Shown here: positions 24,563 through 35,796 of the stretch, in pieces
How positions within the stretch are numbered: the stretch's first letter is position 1
Layout: each line of letters begins with the position of its first letter
Notes under the pieces: model-generated
Seen by the model: only the letters and a program-made list of their open reading frames with translations
What the model was told of the DNA's origin: nothing
The model's database searches: none
DNA from: Bacteroidales bacterium
GTDB lineage: Bacteria; Bacteroidota; Bacteroidia; Bacteroidales; UBA932
Direction of reading: 5' to 3'
NCBI GenBank assembly: GCA_024401865.1
Contig: JAKSKI010000011.1
Span: 1 to 36,768, forward strand
DNA: 36,768 nt
Translations under genes and position numbers: made by a program

Positions 24563-25645
24563 ATGATAGATCAGAGGGCATACTTCCATAATTGGAGACT
24601 GGCCACAGGACGTCTGTACCGTGACGTCAGCCTCCGTGTAAGGGGAAGGATGCCCTCCGCCGCAGGCGTGGAGAAGGCTCTGGCCAACGTCTATGAGATT
24701 ACAAGGGAAACGCCCTGCTGGCACTCTTCGAGACTTTCCGAACGTTATGGCTGCAATATTTTCCTGAAACGCGAGGACAGGCAGAAGGTCCGTTCCTACA
24801 AGATCCGGGGTGCATACAACAAGATTAAATCCCTGAGCGGCAGACAGCTCTCAAAGGGAGTCATATGCACGTCTTCCGGCAATCACGCACAGGGAGTGGC
24901 TTATTCGTGCTCCCATCTGGGCGTCAAAGGGTATATCTTCATGCCTGAGACCACTCCCCGGCAGAAAGTTGAAGCCGTGCGCTATTTCGGCAAAGACAAG
25001 GTCGAAATCTTCCTGGCAGGAAAGACTTATGATGAATCCTGCACCATTGCCGACAGATTCGCCGTCGAAAAAGGTCTCACCGTCATTCCTCCGTTCAATG
25101 ATCCCAGAGTAATCGAAGGCCAGGGCACGATTGCATACGAGATAATCGAGACCATGAAGCAGAAAGGCATAACCCTCGATTATGTATTCATTCCCATAGG
25201 CGGGGGCGGACTCGCGTCCGGCATAGGGCTCTACTTCAAGTTTGCAAGCCCCTCGACCAAAATCATAGGCGTGGAGCCGTTCGGAGCTGCCAGTATGAAG
25301 GCCGCTCTCACTGCGGGAAAGCCCGTCACTCTTGACGAGATAGATACCTTTGTGGACGGCACCGCAGTGGCACGTGCCGGAGAACTCACTTACAGCATAT
25401 GCAGCAAAGTGCTGGATGATATCATCATTGTCAGGGAGGCACAGGTCTGCCAGACCATACTCGAGTTCTACAACTCCAAGGGCATAGTCCTTGAACTCGC
25501 CGGGGCCCTTTCGGTCGCCGCACTCGAATCCTGCCGTGATATGATAGCCGGCAAGAACGTCTGCTGCATCCTCTCCGGCAGCAACAACGACATCGCCCGC
25601 ATCGGGGAAATCAGCCGGCGTGCCGAAGAACTCTCAAGGCAGTGA
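24563..25645 (+). CDS. ilvA: Threonine ammonia-lyase (dehydratase), short form
   Basis: This 360-aa PLP enzyme is predicted to convert threonine to 2-oxobutyrate and ammonia. Motifs are the PLP lysine in RSYKIRGAYNK (K80), SSGNHAQG (104-111), the glycine loop PIGGGGLASG (211-220) and the C-terminal SGSNND. The protein ends about 20 residues after that motif, so the C-terminal ACT-like regulatory domain found in many biosynthetic IlvA proteins is absent. The form resembles catabolic or unregulated enzymes; serine dehydratase activity is also possible. The start at 24563 follows the BACON gene stop by 1 nt; an in-frame ATG at 24503 lies inside that gene. Confidence 0.88.
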   Translation: MIDQRAYFHNWRLATGRLYRDVSLRVRGRMPSAAGVEKALANVYEITRETPCWHSSRLSERYGCNIFLKREDRQKVRSYKIRGAYNKIKSLSGRQLSKGVICTSSGNHAQGVAYSCSHLGVKGYIFMPETTPRQKVEAVRYFGKDKVEIFLAGKTYDESCTIADRFAVEKGLTVIPPFNDPRVIEGQGTIAYEIIETMKQKGITLDYVFIPIGGGGLASGIGLYFKFASPSTKIIGVEPFGAASMKAALTAGKPVTLDEIDTFVDGTAVARAGELTYSICSKVLDDIIIVREAQVCQTILEFYNSKGIVLELAGALSVAALESCRDMIAGKNVCCILSGSNNDIARIGEISRRAEELSRQ

Positions 25646-25649
25646 CACG

Positions 25650-25676
25650 AAAAAGCCGACCATCTCTGGTCGGCTT
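25650..25676 (-). terminator. Bidirectional terminator between ilvA and tRNA-Pro
   Basis: A 10-bp stem (aagccgacca at 25653-25662, tggtcggctt at 25667-25676) with a tetraloop tctc separates two convergent units. On the minus strand it is followed by five Ts (counting those closing the stem), so it mainly ends the atp-tRNA direction. On the plus strand, 8 nt after ilvA, the T-tract is short. Confidence 0.85.
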
Positions 25677-25686
25677 CCTGCCATTG

Positions 25687-25760
25687 TCGGGATGATCTGA
25701 CTCGAACAGACGACCCCCACGTCCCTAACGTGGTGCGCTAGCCAACTGCGCCACATCCCG
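25687..25760 (-). tRNA. tRNA-Pro (anticodon AGG)
   Basis: A complete 74-nt cloverleaf can be drawn: acceptor CGGGATG/CATCCCG, D stem GCGC/GCGC, anticodon stem CCACG/CGTGG with loop TTAGGGA, variable loop GGGTC, T stem GTCTG/CAGAT with loop TTCGAGT, discriminator A. C1-G72, A73, G35-G36 and G37 are the proline identity set. Position 34 is A, giving anticodon AGG, which is uncommon in bacteria. CCA is not encoded. It lies 56 nt downstream of atpG on the same strand. Confidence 0.93.
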
Positions 25761-25816
25761 AATGGGACTGCAAATATAGTAAAGATTTCGGAATTATCTC
25801 ACAATTTGTGAACTTT

Positions 25817-26722
25817 CTATTGGCTTCCGCCCTCAAGTTCCAGAATTTCGCCCGTTATCTTGCGCTGACGCTCCTTGTTGTATTCCAGCGTCAGTTGCTC
25901 GAGCAGTTCCTCTCCGTTGTCCGTAGCCACCTGCATCGCCACGGTACGGGCAGCATGCTCAGCCGCTATCGAATCCAGCAGGGCCGCATAAAGCTTGAGG
26001 GTGACGACCTTGGGAAGAAGTGTCTGCACTATTGTGTCGGCATCGGGTTCCATCAGATAATACCCGCTGTCCGCGCTCAAGGCTCCGGAGGCAGTCACCG
26101 ACACCTCGAAAGGGAGATATGTCTGTGCCACCACAGTCTGTCTGGAAGTGCTCACAAAATGGTTATGTACGAGTATGACCTTGCTATAGCGGCCATCCAG
26201 ATACGCCTTGACCAACCGTTCAGCCAGTCCTTGGACATCAGCATAGGAAGTATGGTCCACAAGTCCGTTATAGTTGGCGGGGCTTTCGTATCCGGCCTTT
26301 TTCATGGCATCAGCCATCTTGCGTCCCAGGCTGAACACTTCTGTCTCTCCCAATTCGGGAAGAAGGGCTGTCACCTGACGGATCACATTGGCATTGAAAC
26401 CTCCGCAGAGGGAGGTGTTGGACGAAATGGCCACAACTGCGACTATCGGACGGGAGCAGGATTCCTCCCCTCGCTCGGATGATTCGTCCTGCAGGCCCAG
26501 AAGCCGGGATACAATATCGGGAGCGCTTTCCTGCCTGCGTGAGGCAGCGGACATGGAAGCCTGCAGTATCTTCTGCAATTCAGCCTCGTAGGGACGCAGG
26601 GCCTCGATTGCGTTCTGAGCCTTTCTGAGTTTGGAAGACGCCACCAGCTTCATCGCCGAAGTTATCTTCAGCGTCGACCTGACGGATGCTATCCTGTCCT
26701 TGGTTTCCCTCAATGTCGCCAT
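25817..26722 (-). CDS. atpG: ATP synthase F1 gamma subunit
   Basis: This 301-aa protein is the central rotor shaft of F1. The N-terminal coiled-coil helix is typical (TLRETKDRIASVRSTLKITS, then AMKLVASSKLRKAQ), as is the C-terminal helix with YNKERQRKITGEILEL, the conserved end of the family. Length is near the family's 285-300 residues. It is the last gene of the atp operon, 22 nt after atpA, and is followed by tRNA-Pro. Confidence 0.96.
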   Translation of the reverse strand: MATLRETKDRIASVRSTLKITSAMKLVASSKLRKAQNAIEALRPYEAELQKILQASMSAASRRQESAPDIVSRLLGLQDESSERGEESCSRPIVAVVAISSNTSLCGGFNANVIRQVTALLPELGETEVFSLGRKMADAMKKAGYESPANYNGLVDHTSYADVQGLAERLVKAYLDGRYSKVILVHNHFVSTSRQTVVAQTYLPFEVSVTASGALSADSGYYLMEPDADTIVQTLLPKVVTLKLYAALLDSIAAEHAARTVAMQVATDNGEELLEQLTLEYNKERQRKITGEILELEGGSQ

Positions 26723-26744
26723 CGTCTGTTCCTGTTTGACTGTA

Positions 26745-28328
26745 TCACCTCAGCTGCAGGCATATATTGGCTGCCTCTGTCTCAATGGCGGCCGTAGCGC
26801 TCTCCGTAAGTTTACCTGCCGACAGTTCATCCAGCACGTCCTGATGCGAATTGCGCATCCTCTCGATGAAGAGGCTTTGGAACTCGGGCACCTTGCCGAT
26901 CGGGATATCCGCCATCAGAGCGTGTGTGCCGCAATACAGCACCGCCACCTGCTCCCCTACCGGCATGGGAGAATATTGAGGCTGAACTAGCAGCATATTG
27001 TTCTTGCGGCCCTTGTCCAGGGTCATCGCAGTGACCTTGTCCATATCGGAAGAGAACTTGCTGAACGCTTCCAGTTCGTTATATTGGGCCTGGTCGATCT
27101 TCAAGGTGCCTGCCACCTTCTTCATCGACTTTATCTGGGCGCTTCCACCGACACGGCTCACCGAAATGCCCACATTGATGGCAGGACGCAGTCCGGCGTT
27201 GAAGAGCTTGGATTCGAGATATATCTGACCGTCGGTAATGGAAATCACGTTGGTAGGAATATAGGCGGACACGTCTCCCGCCTGGGTCTCGATGATGGGG
27301 AGTGCCGTCAGCGAACCGCCGGCCTTCACCCTGCCCTTGAGACTGTCGGGAAGGTCGTTCATCTGCTCGGCGACTTCCTGCTGGCCGATAATCTTGGCCG
27401 CCCTCTCGAGCAGGCGGCTGTGGAGATAGAACACGTCTCCCGGGTATGCCTCCCTTCCGGATGGACGGCGAAGGATCAGGGATACCTCGCGATAAGCCAC
27501 AGCCTGCTTCGACAGGTCGTCATAGACGACGAGTGCGTGGCGTCCGGTATCACGGAAATATTCTCCGATGGCCGCTCCCGCGAACGGGGCATAGTACTGA
27601 AGCGCTGCCGAATCAGCAGCAGTAGCCGCTACCACCACGGTGTAGTCCATCGCTCCCCTGGCGCGGAGGGTACTTACAATGGATGCCACAGTGGAGCCTT
27701 TCTGCCCTATGGCCACGTAGATGCAGTAGACCGGGTCTCCCTTGAGGTAATTCTCCCTCTGGTTGATGATGGTGTCGATTGCGATTGCGGTCTTGCCTGT
27801 CTGACGGTCTCCGATGATGAGCTCTCGCTGACCGCGTCCGATGGGAATCATTGCATCGATAGCTTTGAGCCCTGTCTGGAGCGGCTGTGTGACCGGTTCG
27901 CGAAAGATAACGCCCGGGGCCTTGCGCTCCAAGGGCATTCTCAAGGTATCGCCTGTCACGGGGCCTTGGCCGTCCAGAGGAGTTCCGATGGGGTTGACCA
28001 CCCTGCCGAGCAGGTTTTCGCCCACGTCGATGCCGGCAATGGTCTTGGTCCTTCTGACTTTCATCCCCTCCTTGACGAGGTCGGTGCTACCGAGAAGGAC
28101 GGCTCCCACATTGTCCTCCTCAAGGTTCATCGCCACAGCCATGACTCCGCTCTCAAACTCGAGGAGTTCGCCCGCTTCGGCACCGTCGAGCCCGTAAATA
28201 TGCGCGACACCGTCGCTGATCTGAAGGACCGTGCCCACCTCTTCATACTTCAGAGAGCTGTCCACGCCCCTGAGTTGGGCAAGCAGTATCTCGGATATTT
28301 CACTTGGTTTTATTGAATTCTGCGCCAT
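26745..28328 (-). CDS. atpA: ATP synthase F1 alpha subunit
   Basis: This 527-aa protein is the non-catalytic nucleotide-binding subunit. The Walker A motif is GDRQTGKT (173-180). Also visible are the beta-barrel N-terminal domain ([20 protein letters not shown]) and the conserved segment [20 protein letters not shown]. Length is normal. It follows atpH by 8 nt. Confidence 0.98.
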   Translation of the reverse strand: MAQNSIKPSEISEILLAQLRGVDSSLKYEEVGTVLQISDGVAHIYGLDGAEAGELLEFESGVMAVAMNLEEDNVGAVLLGSTDLVKEGMKVRRTKTIAGIDVGENLLGRVVNPIGTPLDGQGPVTGDTLRMPLERKAPGVIFREPVTQPLQTGLKAIDAMIPIGRGQRELIIGDRQTGKTAIAIDTIINQRENYLKGDPVYCIYVAIGQKGSTVASIVSTLRARGAMDYTVVVAATAADSAALQYYAPFAGAAIGEYFRDTGRHALVVYDDLSKQAVAYREVSLILRRPSGREAYPGDVFYLHSRLLERAAKIIGQQEVAEQMNDLPDSLKGRVKAGGSLTALPIIETQAGDVSAYIPTNVISITDGQIYLESKLFNAGLRPAINVGISVSRVGGSAQIKSMKKVAGTLKIDQAQYNELEAFSKFSSDMDKVTAMTLDKGRKNNMLLVQPQYSPMPVGEQVAVLYCGTHALMADIPIGKVPEFQSLFIERMRNSHQDVLDELSAGKLTESATAAIETEAANICLQLR

Positions 28329-28336
28329 ATCGGATT

Positions 28337-28813
28337 CTATTCCAGTATATTGTTAGATGTGATAAATTGGCGGCGTATCGTCTCTATCTGATGACGTACA
28401 CTTGCGTCCATCATAAATCCTTCCACCTCAATGACGAATCCGCCCACGAGGGAAGGGTCCACCACTCTGTCCAGGTCCACTCTGCAGCCTGTCTGCTTCT
28501 CAAGCAGAGTGCGGATCTTGTCCTCCAGGCCGGGGATGTCCTGCGCCACTGTCAGACTGGCTCTCCTGATGCCGGTCTCTCTATAGTACAAATCGATGAA
28601 CTTGCGGAATATGCGAAGCGTGCTGTCAGCCCTGCCCCGCAGGGCAAGCAACTCCACAAACTTCCCGAGACAGGGCTCGAGAGGCGAAGGCAGATGGTCC
28701 GGTTCGGCCAATATGGCCTTCACCTGACCTGCAACCTGCTCCAGGCGTCCGTTCTCCTCTGCAAACAGCATCAGAGCCTTGGCATATCGCACTGCTATCG
28801 CTCCCGTGTTCAT
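28337..28813 (-). CDS. atpH: ATP synthase F1 delta subunit
   Basis: This 158-aa stator subunit (OSCP homologue) links F1 to the b subunits. N-terminal helix [20 protein letters not shown] and the C-terminal signature [20 protein letters not shown] are typical. It is somewhat shorter than the usual 175-180 residues. The ATG at 28813 is 3 nt past the atpF stop. Confidence 0.94.
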   Translation of the reverse strand: MNTGAIAVRYAKALMLFAEENGRLEQVAGQVKAILAEPDHLPSPLEPCLGKFVELLALRGRADSTLRIFRKFIDLYYRETGIRRASLTVAQDIPGLEDKIRTLLEKQTGCRVDLDRVVDPSLVGGFVIEVEGFMMDASVRHQIETIRRQFITSNNILE

Positions 28814-28816
28814 GGA

Positions 28817-29320
28817 TTAGTTGGGTTTGGTCCTGCTTGCCTCATCCACGAGACGGTCCACCAGTTCCATCTGTCCGGATACCGTCCCGAGGTCCTTGCG
28901 GACTATTCTTTCCGCTACATTCACCGATAGTTCAGCCACCTGCGAACGGATGTCACGGAGAGCCTGTTCGCGCTCAGCCGCTATATCCGCCTTGGCTTGC
29001 TCGAGTATTCCGGCCGCCTCCCGGGATGCCTGCTCCCTGGCCTGCGCGACTATCCTGTCGCGGGCATCGGTAGCCTCCTTGAGGATACGGCTCTGCTCGA
29101 GTCTGGTCTGCTCTATCATTCTGGCCTGCTCCTCGGAGAGGCTGGCAAGTCTCTCCTCGGCTTCCCTGGCCTTGGCTATGCTCCCCTCGATTCTCTCCTG
29201 ACGTTTGTCGACCATCCCCGTGATGACCGGGAAGCCGAACTTGGCGAGAATGAAGAAGACAATCCCGAAGATCAGGACCATCCAGAACAACAGACCGAAA
29301 TCCGGTGTAATGAGAGACAT
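28817..29320 (-). CDS. atpF: ATP synthase Fo b subunit
   Basis: This 167-aa peripheral stalk subunit has one N-terminal membrane segment (about 8-27; FGLLFWMVLIFGIVFFILA) and a long charged coiled coil (about 35-150; KAREAEERLASLSEEQ). I chose the ATG at 29320, which overlaps the atpE stop by one base (TAATG); a longer in-frame start at 29365 would lie inside atpE. Confidence 0.95.
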   Translation of the reverse strand: MSLITPDFGLLFWMVLIFGIVFFILAKFGFPVITGMVDKRQERIEGSIAKAREAEERLASLSEEQARMIEQTRLEQSRILKEATDARDRIVAQAREQASREAAGILEQAKADIAAEREQALRDIRSQVAELSVNVAERIVRKDLGTVSGQMELVDRLVDEASRTKPN

Positions 29321-29574
29321 TATCTGAGAATACCAAGAAGACAGACAACTATGGCGAACAGACACGCACCTTCGACAAGGGCGGCGATGATAATGCCTGT
29401 CATACGATAATGACCTGCCTGTTCAGGCTGACGGGCTCCCGCTTCGAGGGCCGACTTACCGATATTGCCGATACCGATGGCGGCTGCTATTGCCGCCACA
29501 CCTGCTGCGATTGCGGCGCCTGCCTTTCCGAGAGCGGCGCCTGCTACAGCTTGAAGAACCATTGAAAGTAACAT
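29320..29574 (-). CDS. atpE: ATP synthase Fo c subunit
   Basis: This 84-aa hairpin of two membrane helices forms the rotor ring. Helix 1 is Gly/Ala-rich (AGAAIAAGVAAIAAAIGIG), the polar loop is ARQPEQ, and helix 2 carries the ion-binding Glu68 (AALVEGACLF). The residue after this Glu is Gly, not Ser/Thr, so the sodium-binding pattern is absent and protons are the likely ion. Confidence 0.96.
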   Translation of the reverse strand: MLLSMVLQAVAGAALGKAGAAIAAGVAAIAAAIGIGNIGKSALEAGARQPEQAGHYRMTGIIIAALVEGACLFAIVVCLLGILR

Positions 29575-29594
29575 AATGATATGATATTAATAAG

Positions 29595-30632
29595 TTATTC
29601 TTTTCGGGTCTCCGGCTCCTGACGTGAAAGGCCGATGAAGACGGAAGACAGCATAGTGAACACATAGGCCTGAAGGAAGGCGACCAGAAGTTCCAGACAA
29701 TCCATAAATACTCCCAGGCACACAGCTACGACGCTGAGGCTGCCGTTCAGGGCCGGTCCCATCTCCGCTGTCAGGAACACTACTGCCAGAACGCCCAATA
29801 TCATGCAATGACCCGCCAGAATGTTGGCGAAAAGCCTGACCATCAGGGAGAACGGTTTTGTGAACAATCCGATTATCTCGATGAGAGGCATCAGAGGCAG
29901 AGGGACTTTGAGCCAGGTGGGAACTTCAGGCCAGAGCACATCCTTCCAGTAATGCCTGTTGCCGAACAGATTGACGGCGAAGAAGGTGCAGAGAGCCAGC
30001 ACGAGAGTCACGGCAATGTTGCCGGTAATGTTGGCTCCTCCCGGGAAGAACGGCACAATGCCCATCAGATTGCTGATGAAGATAAAGAAAAACGCTGTCA
30101 GCAAGTATGGACTGTAGCGCTTGTAATCCTTGCCGATGCTCTCCTTGATGATGTCGTCCTCGACCATTGTAATCATCATTTCCATCAGGCCGACGAAACC
30201 TCCCGGAGCCTCTTCTGTAGCATCGTGCCTGCGATACCACTTTGATGTGGAGAGGATTATGACCAGCAGGAGAATGCAGTTGAAAAGCAGTCCGACCACG
30301 TTCTTGGTGATGGAGATGTCAAGAGGCTTGACGGCCGTACCGTCCACATTCTCCACGACCTTGCCCTCATAGGGCTCTCCCTTGGCCGCAATGCTGAATC
30401 CCTCATATGATGCTCCGTCTTCCAGGTATTTAGAGCTGAAGCAATGCCAACCGCTGGTCCTGCTGTGCACTATGACAGGAAGAGCCAGTCTGACGGCTTT
30501 GCCGTTTACAGTGGTGATGTGCCATTCGTAACTGTCACCGACGTGGCCGAAAAGGTATTCGTCCATATCCAGCCCGGCTGCCGTCAGTCGTAACGGCAGA
30601 AGCAGAAGCATCAGTGTCAGAAGTTTTTTCAT
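29595..30632 (-). CDS. atpB: ATP synthase Fo a subunit
   Basis: This 345-aa proton-channel subunit starts with a cleavable-looking signal peptide (MKKLLTLMLLLLPLRLTAA) and a soluble domain of about 85 residues before the membrane part, a form common in Bacteroidota. The essential Arg lies at 266 in FSLMVRLFANILAGH. Membrane helices cover about 112-130, 175-198, 205-225, 250-290 and 300-335. The atpC stop and this start are packed as TAGTGATG; I prefer the ATG at 30632 over the GTG at 30635. No atpI gene lies between atpC and atpB. Confidence 0.95.
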   Translation of the reverse strand: MKKLLTLMLLLLPLRLTAAGLDMDEYLFGHVGDSYEWHITTVNGKAVRLALPVIVHSRTSGWHCFSSKYLEDGASYEGFSIAAKGEPYEGKVVENVDGTAVKPLDISITKNVVGLLFNCILLLVIILSTSKWYRRHDATEEAPGGFVGLMEMMITMVEDDIIKESIGKDYKRYSPYLLTAFFFIFISNLMGIVPFFPGGANITGNIAVTLVLALCTFFAVNLFGNRHYWKDVLWPEVPTWLKVPLPLMPLIEIIGLFTKPFSLMVRLFANILAGHCMILGVLAVVFLTAEMGPALNGSLSVVAVCLGVFMDCLELLVAFLQAYVFTMLSSVFIGLSRQEPETRKE

Positions 30633-30634
30633 CA

Positions 30635-33619
<2,985 letters not shown>

Positions 33620-33622
33620 CCG

Positions 33623-34246
33623 CTATAATCCGAAATAATAGCAAATACCGATCTGAGTGCTCATATTGCGGCCCTTGTCCCCTGGTTCGTCAAGGGTGGT
33701 GGTGACGCCGTAATCGAACTTGGCCTCCACACCGAAGCCGTCGGCAATAAGATATGTAGCCTGCAGGGCAACAGCAAAGTTGAAAGGCTTGGGTTTGCCA
33801 AGGGAGGCGGGGTCGACTTCGTACTGGTTGCCGTATTTCACCTTCTGGCCTATGCAGAAGCCGAACTCGGGGCCAAAAGTGACCCTGAAACGGTCGTCAG
33901 ACAACTTGAATCCGGCAAGCAGGGGAACCTGGATGTACGAAATGTCGCGGGAATATTTGCCGAAAATATCATTGTTGGTGGTGATGCCTTTGCGGGAATA
34001 GAGTATTTCAATCTGAGGGAAGAAAGACCCGTCCATCTCCAAAGTACCCGACACACCGGCATAAAAGCCTATGTTGGGCAGAACCCTGTCCGTGCCTGCA
34101 GGCCCCAGCTCGGAGTACCAGTCTATTTGAGTACCGGGCATCCAGTTGGCGGCCACACCGCCTTTGACGCCAAAATTAAAATACTGTGCGGAAGCCGTAG
34201 CGGATACAAAAACCGCGGCGACAAGGACTGTCAATAATTTCTTCAT
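33623..34246 (-). CDS. Outer-membrane beta-barrel protein (PorT/OmpW-like, porin family)
   Basis: This 207-aa protein has a signal peptide ending ATASAQ, then amphipathic strands typical of the small outer-membrane beta-barrel family of Bacteroidota (FNFGVKGGVAANW, PQIEILYSRKG, YIQVPLLAGFKLSDD) and a terminal aromatic strand (TQIGICYYFGL). The function of this family is mostly unknown. I chose the ATG at 34246 because it gives the signal peptide and follows a well-formed promoter; the longer frame starting at 34780 would lie antisense to the gene at 34316. It heads the transcription unit that continues into the PagL-like gene and atp genes. Confidence 0.85.
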   Translation of the reverse strand: MKKLLTVLVAAVFVSATASAQYFNFGVKGGVAANWMPGTQIDWYSELGPAGTDRVLPNIGFYAGVSGTLEMDGSFFPQIEILYSRKGITTNNDIFGKYSRDISYIQVPLLAGFKLSDDRFRVTFGPEFGFCIGQKVKYGNQYEVDPASLGKPKPFNFAVALQATYLIADGFGVEAKFDYGVTTTLDEPGDKGRNMSTQIGICYYFGL

Positions 34247-34263
34247 TTTATAGCGTATTTTGA

Positions 34264-34295
34264 CAAAGTTACCCTTTCCGGGACTTTTTTCCAAA
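34264..34295 (-). promoter_or_regulatory. Canonical Bacteroidota promoter of the OMP-pagL-atp unit
   Basis: On the minus strand, TTTG (34295-34292), a 20-bp spacer and TAACTTTG (34271-34264) match the -33/-7 consensus. The start of transcription would fall about 12 nt before the ATG at 34246. No other promoter of this quality was seen before atpD, so it may drive the ATP synthase genes too. Confidence 0.75.
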
Positions 34296-34303
34296 AAAAT
34301 AGC

Positions 34304-34311
34304 CATATTTG
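34304..34311 (+). promoter_or_regulatory. Probable -7 element (CATATTTG) for the C_GCAxxG_C_C gene
   Basis: CATATTTG differs from TAnnTTTG at one base and ends 5 nt before the ATG at 34316, so the mRNA would be leaderless or nearly so. No clear TTTG -33 box is present. It lies back to back with the promoter at 34264-34295. Confidence 0.35.
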
Positions 34312-34315
34312 TCAT

Positions 34316-34792
34316 ATGACTTACAACCCCGAGGAACGCAGCCGTATGGCGTGCGAATACTTCAGACAAGGTTACAACTGCGCTCAGTCCGTCCTCCTTG
34401 CATTCCAGGACGTCACAGGTCTCACGGCTGTGCAATCCGCCACGTTTGCCTCCGGCTTCGGCGGCGGAATGGGTCGGCTGAGGGAAGTGTGCGGGGCCGT
34501 GTCCGGAATGACCTTCATCGCCGGCGCACTGTCCCCATTCACCGACCCCTCCGACAAGGAAGCCAAGAAGGACTGCTACACCCTTGTACAGGAGTTCGCC
34601 GAGGCTTTCAGAAAGGAGAACGGAAGCATCGTCTGCCGCGAGCTGCTGGGGCTGAGACTCGCCCGGAAGGACAGCCCCGTGCCGGAAGCCCGGACCGGGC
34701 AGTATTATTCGTCCCGACCCTGCGAACGTCTGGTGGGATGCGCGGCAGAGATAGTCGCCCGCAAACTCAACGATAATCAACCTTCAATATGA
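34316..34792 (+). CDS. C_GCAxxG_C_C family redox protein
   Basis: This 158-aa protein matches the C_GCAxxG_C_C (redox-active) family: GYNCAQSVL (C22), FGGGMGRLREVCGAVSG (C59), C87, C107, C136 and C142. Family members are small cytosolic proteins of unclear role with conserved cysteines that may bind metal or do disulfide chemistry. It has no signal peptide. Its stop overlaps the start of the next gene by 4 nt (ATGA), so the two are translationally coupled despite different cellular locations. Confidence 0.85.
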   Translation: MTYNPEERSRMACEYFRQGYNCAQSVLLAFQDVTGLTAVQSATFASGFGGGMGRLREVCGAVSGMTFIAGALSPFTDPSDKEAKKDCYTLVQEFAEAFRKENGSIVCRELLGLRLARKDSPVPEARTGQYYSSRPCERLVGCAAEIVARKLNDNQPSI

Positions 34793-35793
34793 AAAGACTG
34801 GTTTTGACTCTTCTTGCAGCACTATGCTGTCTCGGCGCTTCCGCTCAGTTTGATGCCAGATGCATCTGGGAGGGCGGACACTGCGCTTTCCCCTCCATCG
34901 AGAAGTTCCAAGGTCGCTATTACGTCACCTTCCGCCAGGGCGAAGGTCACATCTTTGACAAACAGGGCAGGGCGGCCGGCAGGGTCCGCGTTCTGAGTTC
35001 CGCCGACGGGGAGAACTGGGAATCCGTAGCCGTGCTCGCCAAGGAAGGGTTCGACCTTAGGGACCCCAAACTCTCCGTCACTCCCGACGGCAGGCTGATG
35101 CTCGTAATCGGAGGCTCGGTATATGAGGGCAAGACCCTTGTACAGCGTATCCCCCACGTCTCATTCAGCACGGACGGCATCAATTTCAGCGACCCCGTTC
35201 CCGCCGTGTTCGGCGATGATATCCCCTACGGGATGGAATGGTTGTGGAGGCTTACCTGGCACGACGGCATCGGCTATGCGGTCATATATGGAGAGCAATT
35301 CGCCCTGGTCAGGACCGTCGACGGCATTCACTACGAGACTGTCACCGAAATCGAGGCGGACGGGCAGCCCAATGAAACCACATTGAGGTTTACCCGCGAC
35401 GGCCGTATGGCGATGATGATACGCCGCGAGAAAGACGGACACGGCAGATACGGATGGTGGGGCGTCAGCGAAGCGCCATATAAGGACTGGAGTTTCACGC
35501 CTATGGGCTTCGGACTCGGCGGGCCCGAGTTCACCATCCTCGATGATGACCGCGTTATTATGGGTACCCGGTCCTATTTCCTTGACAGGAAGCCCAAGAC
35601 CATACTGCTCAAGGGAGGCCTTGACGGAGTATTCGAAGAAATGTGCGTGCTGCCTTCAGGAGGCGACTGCAGTTACCCCGGATTCCTGATAGAAGGCGAT
35701 GAGTTGTGGGTAGTCTACTATTCCGCGCACGGACTGCAGCCGGGCAGTGCATCCATCTATCTTACCAGGATTCCTCTGAAATTCTTCGATTGA
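34789..35793 (+). CDS. Secreted BNR/sialidase-like beta-propeller protein
   Basis: This 334-aa protein has a signal peptide (MKRLVLTLLAALCCLGASAQ) and repeated blades with Asp-box-like elements (LSSADGENWESV, SFSTDGINFSDP, VRTVDGIHYETV), the pattern of the sialidase-like six-bladed propeller superfamily and related GH43/GH130-like folds. Catalytic residues of true sialidases (the Arg triad) cannot be placed with confidence, so hydrolase activity is unproven. It overlaps the C_GCAxxG gene by 4 nt. It converges on the phosphatase gene with only 3 nt between the stops and no clear terminator. Confidence 0.7.
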   Translation: MKRLVLTLLAALCCLGASAQFDARCIWEGGHCAFPSIEKFQGRYYVTFRQGEGHIFDKQGRAAGRVRVLSSADGENWESVAVLAKEGFDLRDPKLSVTPDGRLMLVIGGSVYEGKTLVQRIPHVSFSTDGINFSDPVPAVFGDDIPYGMEWLWRLTWHDGIGYAVIYGEQFALVRTVDGIHYETVTEIEADGQPNETTLRFTRDGRMAMMIRREKDGHGRYGWWGVSEAPYKDWSFTPMGFGLGGPEFTILDDDRVIMGTRSYFLDRKPKTILLKGGLDGVFEEMCVLPSGGDCSYPGFLIEGDELWVVYYSAHGLQPGSASIYLTRIPLKFFD

Positions 35794-35796
35794 TAC

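Noticed and set aside
27084..28316. 410-codon open frame on the plus strand across atpA
   Set aside because: It is antisense to a certain gene, has no family motif, and arises from the codon bias of atpA.
33623..34780. Longer 385-residue version of the outer-membrane barrel protein
   Set aside because: The extra N-terminus runs antisense to the C_GCAxxG gene and across a canonical promoter, while the internal ATG at 34246 begins a clear signal peptide.
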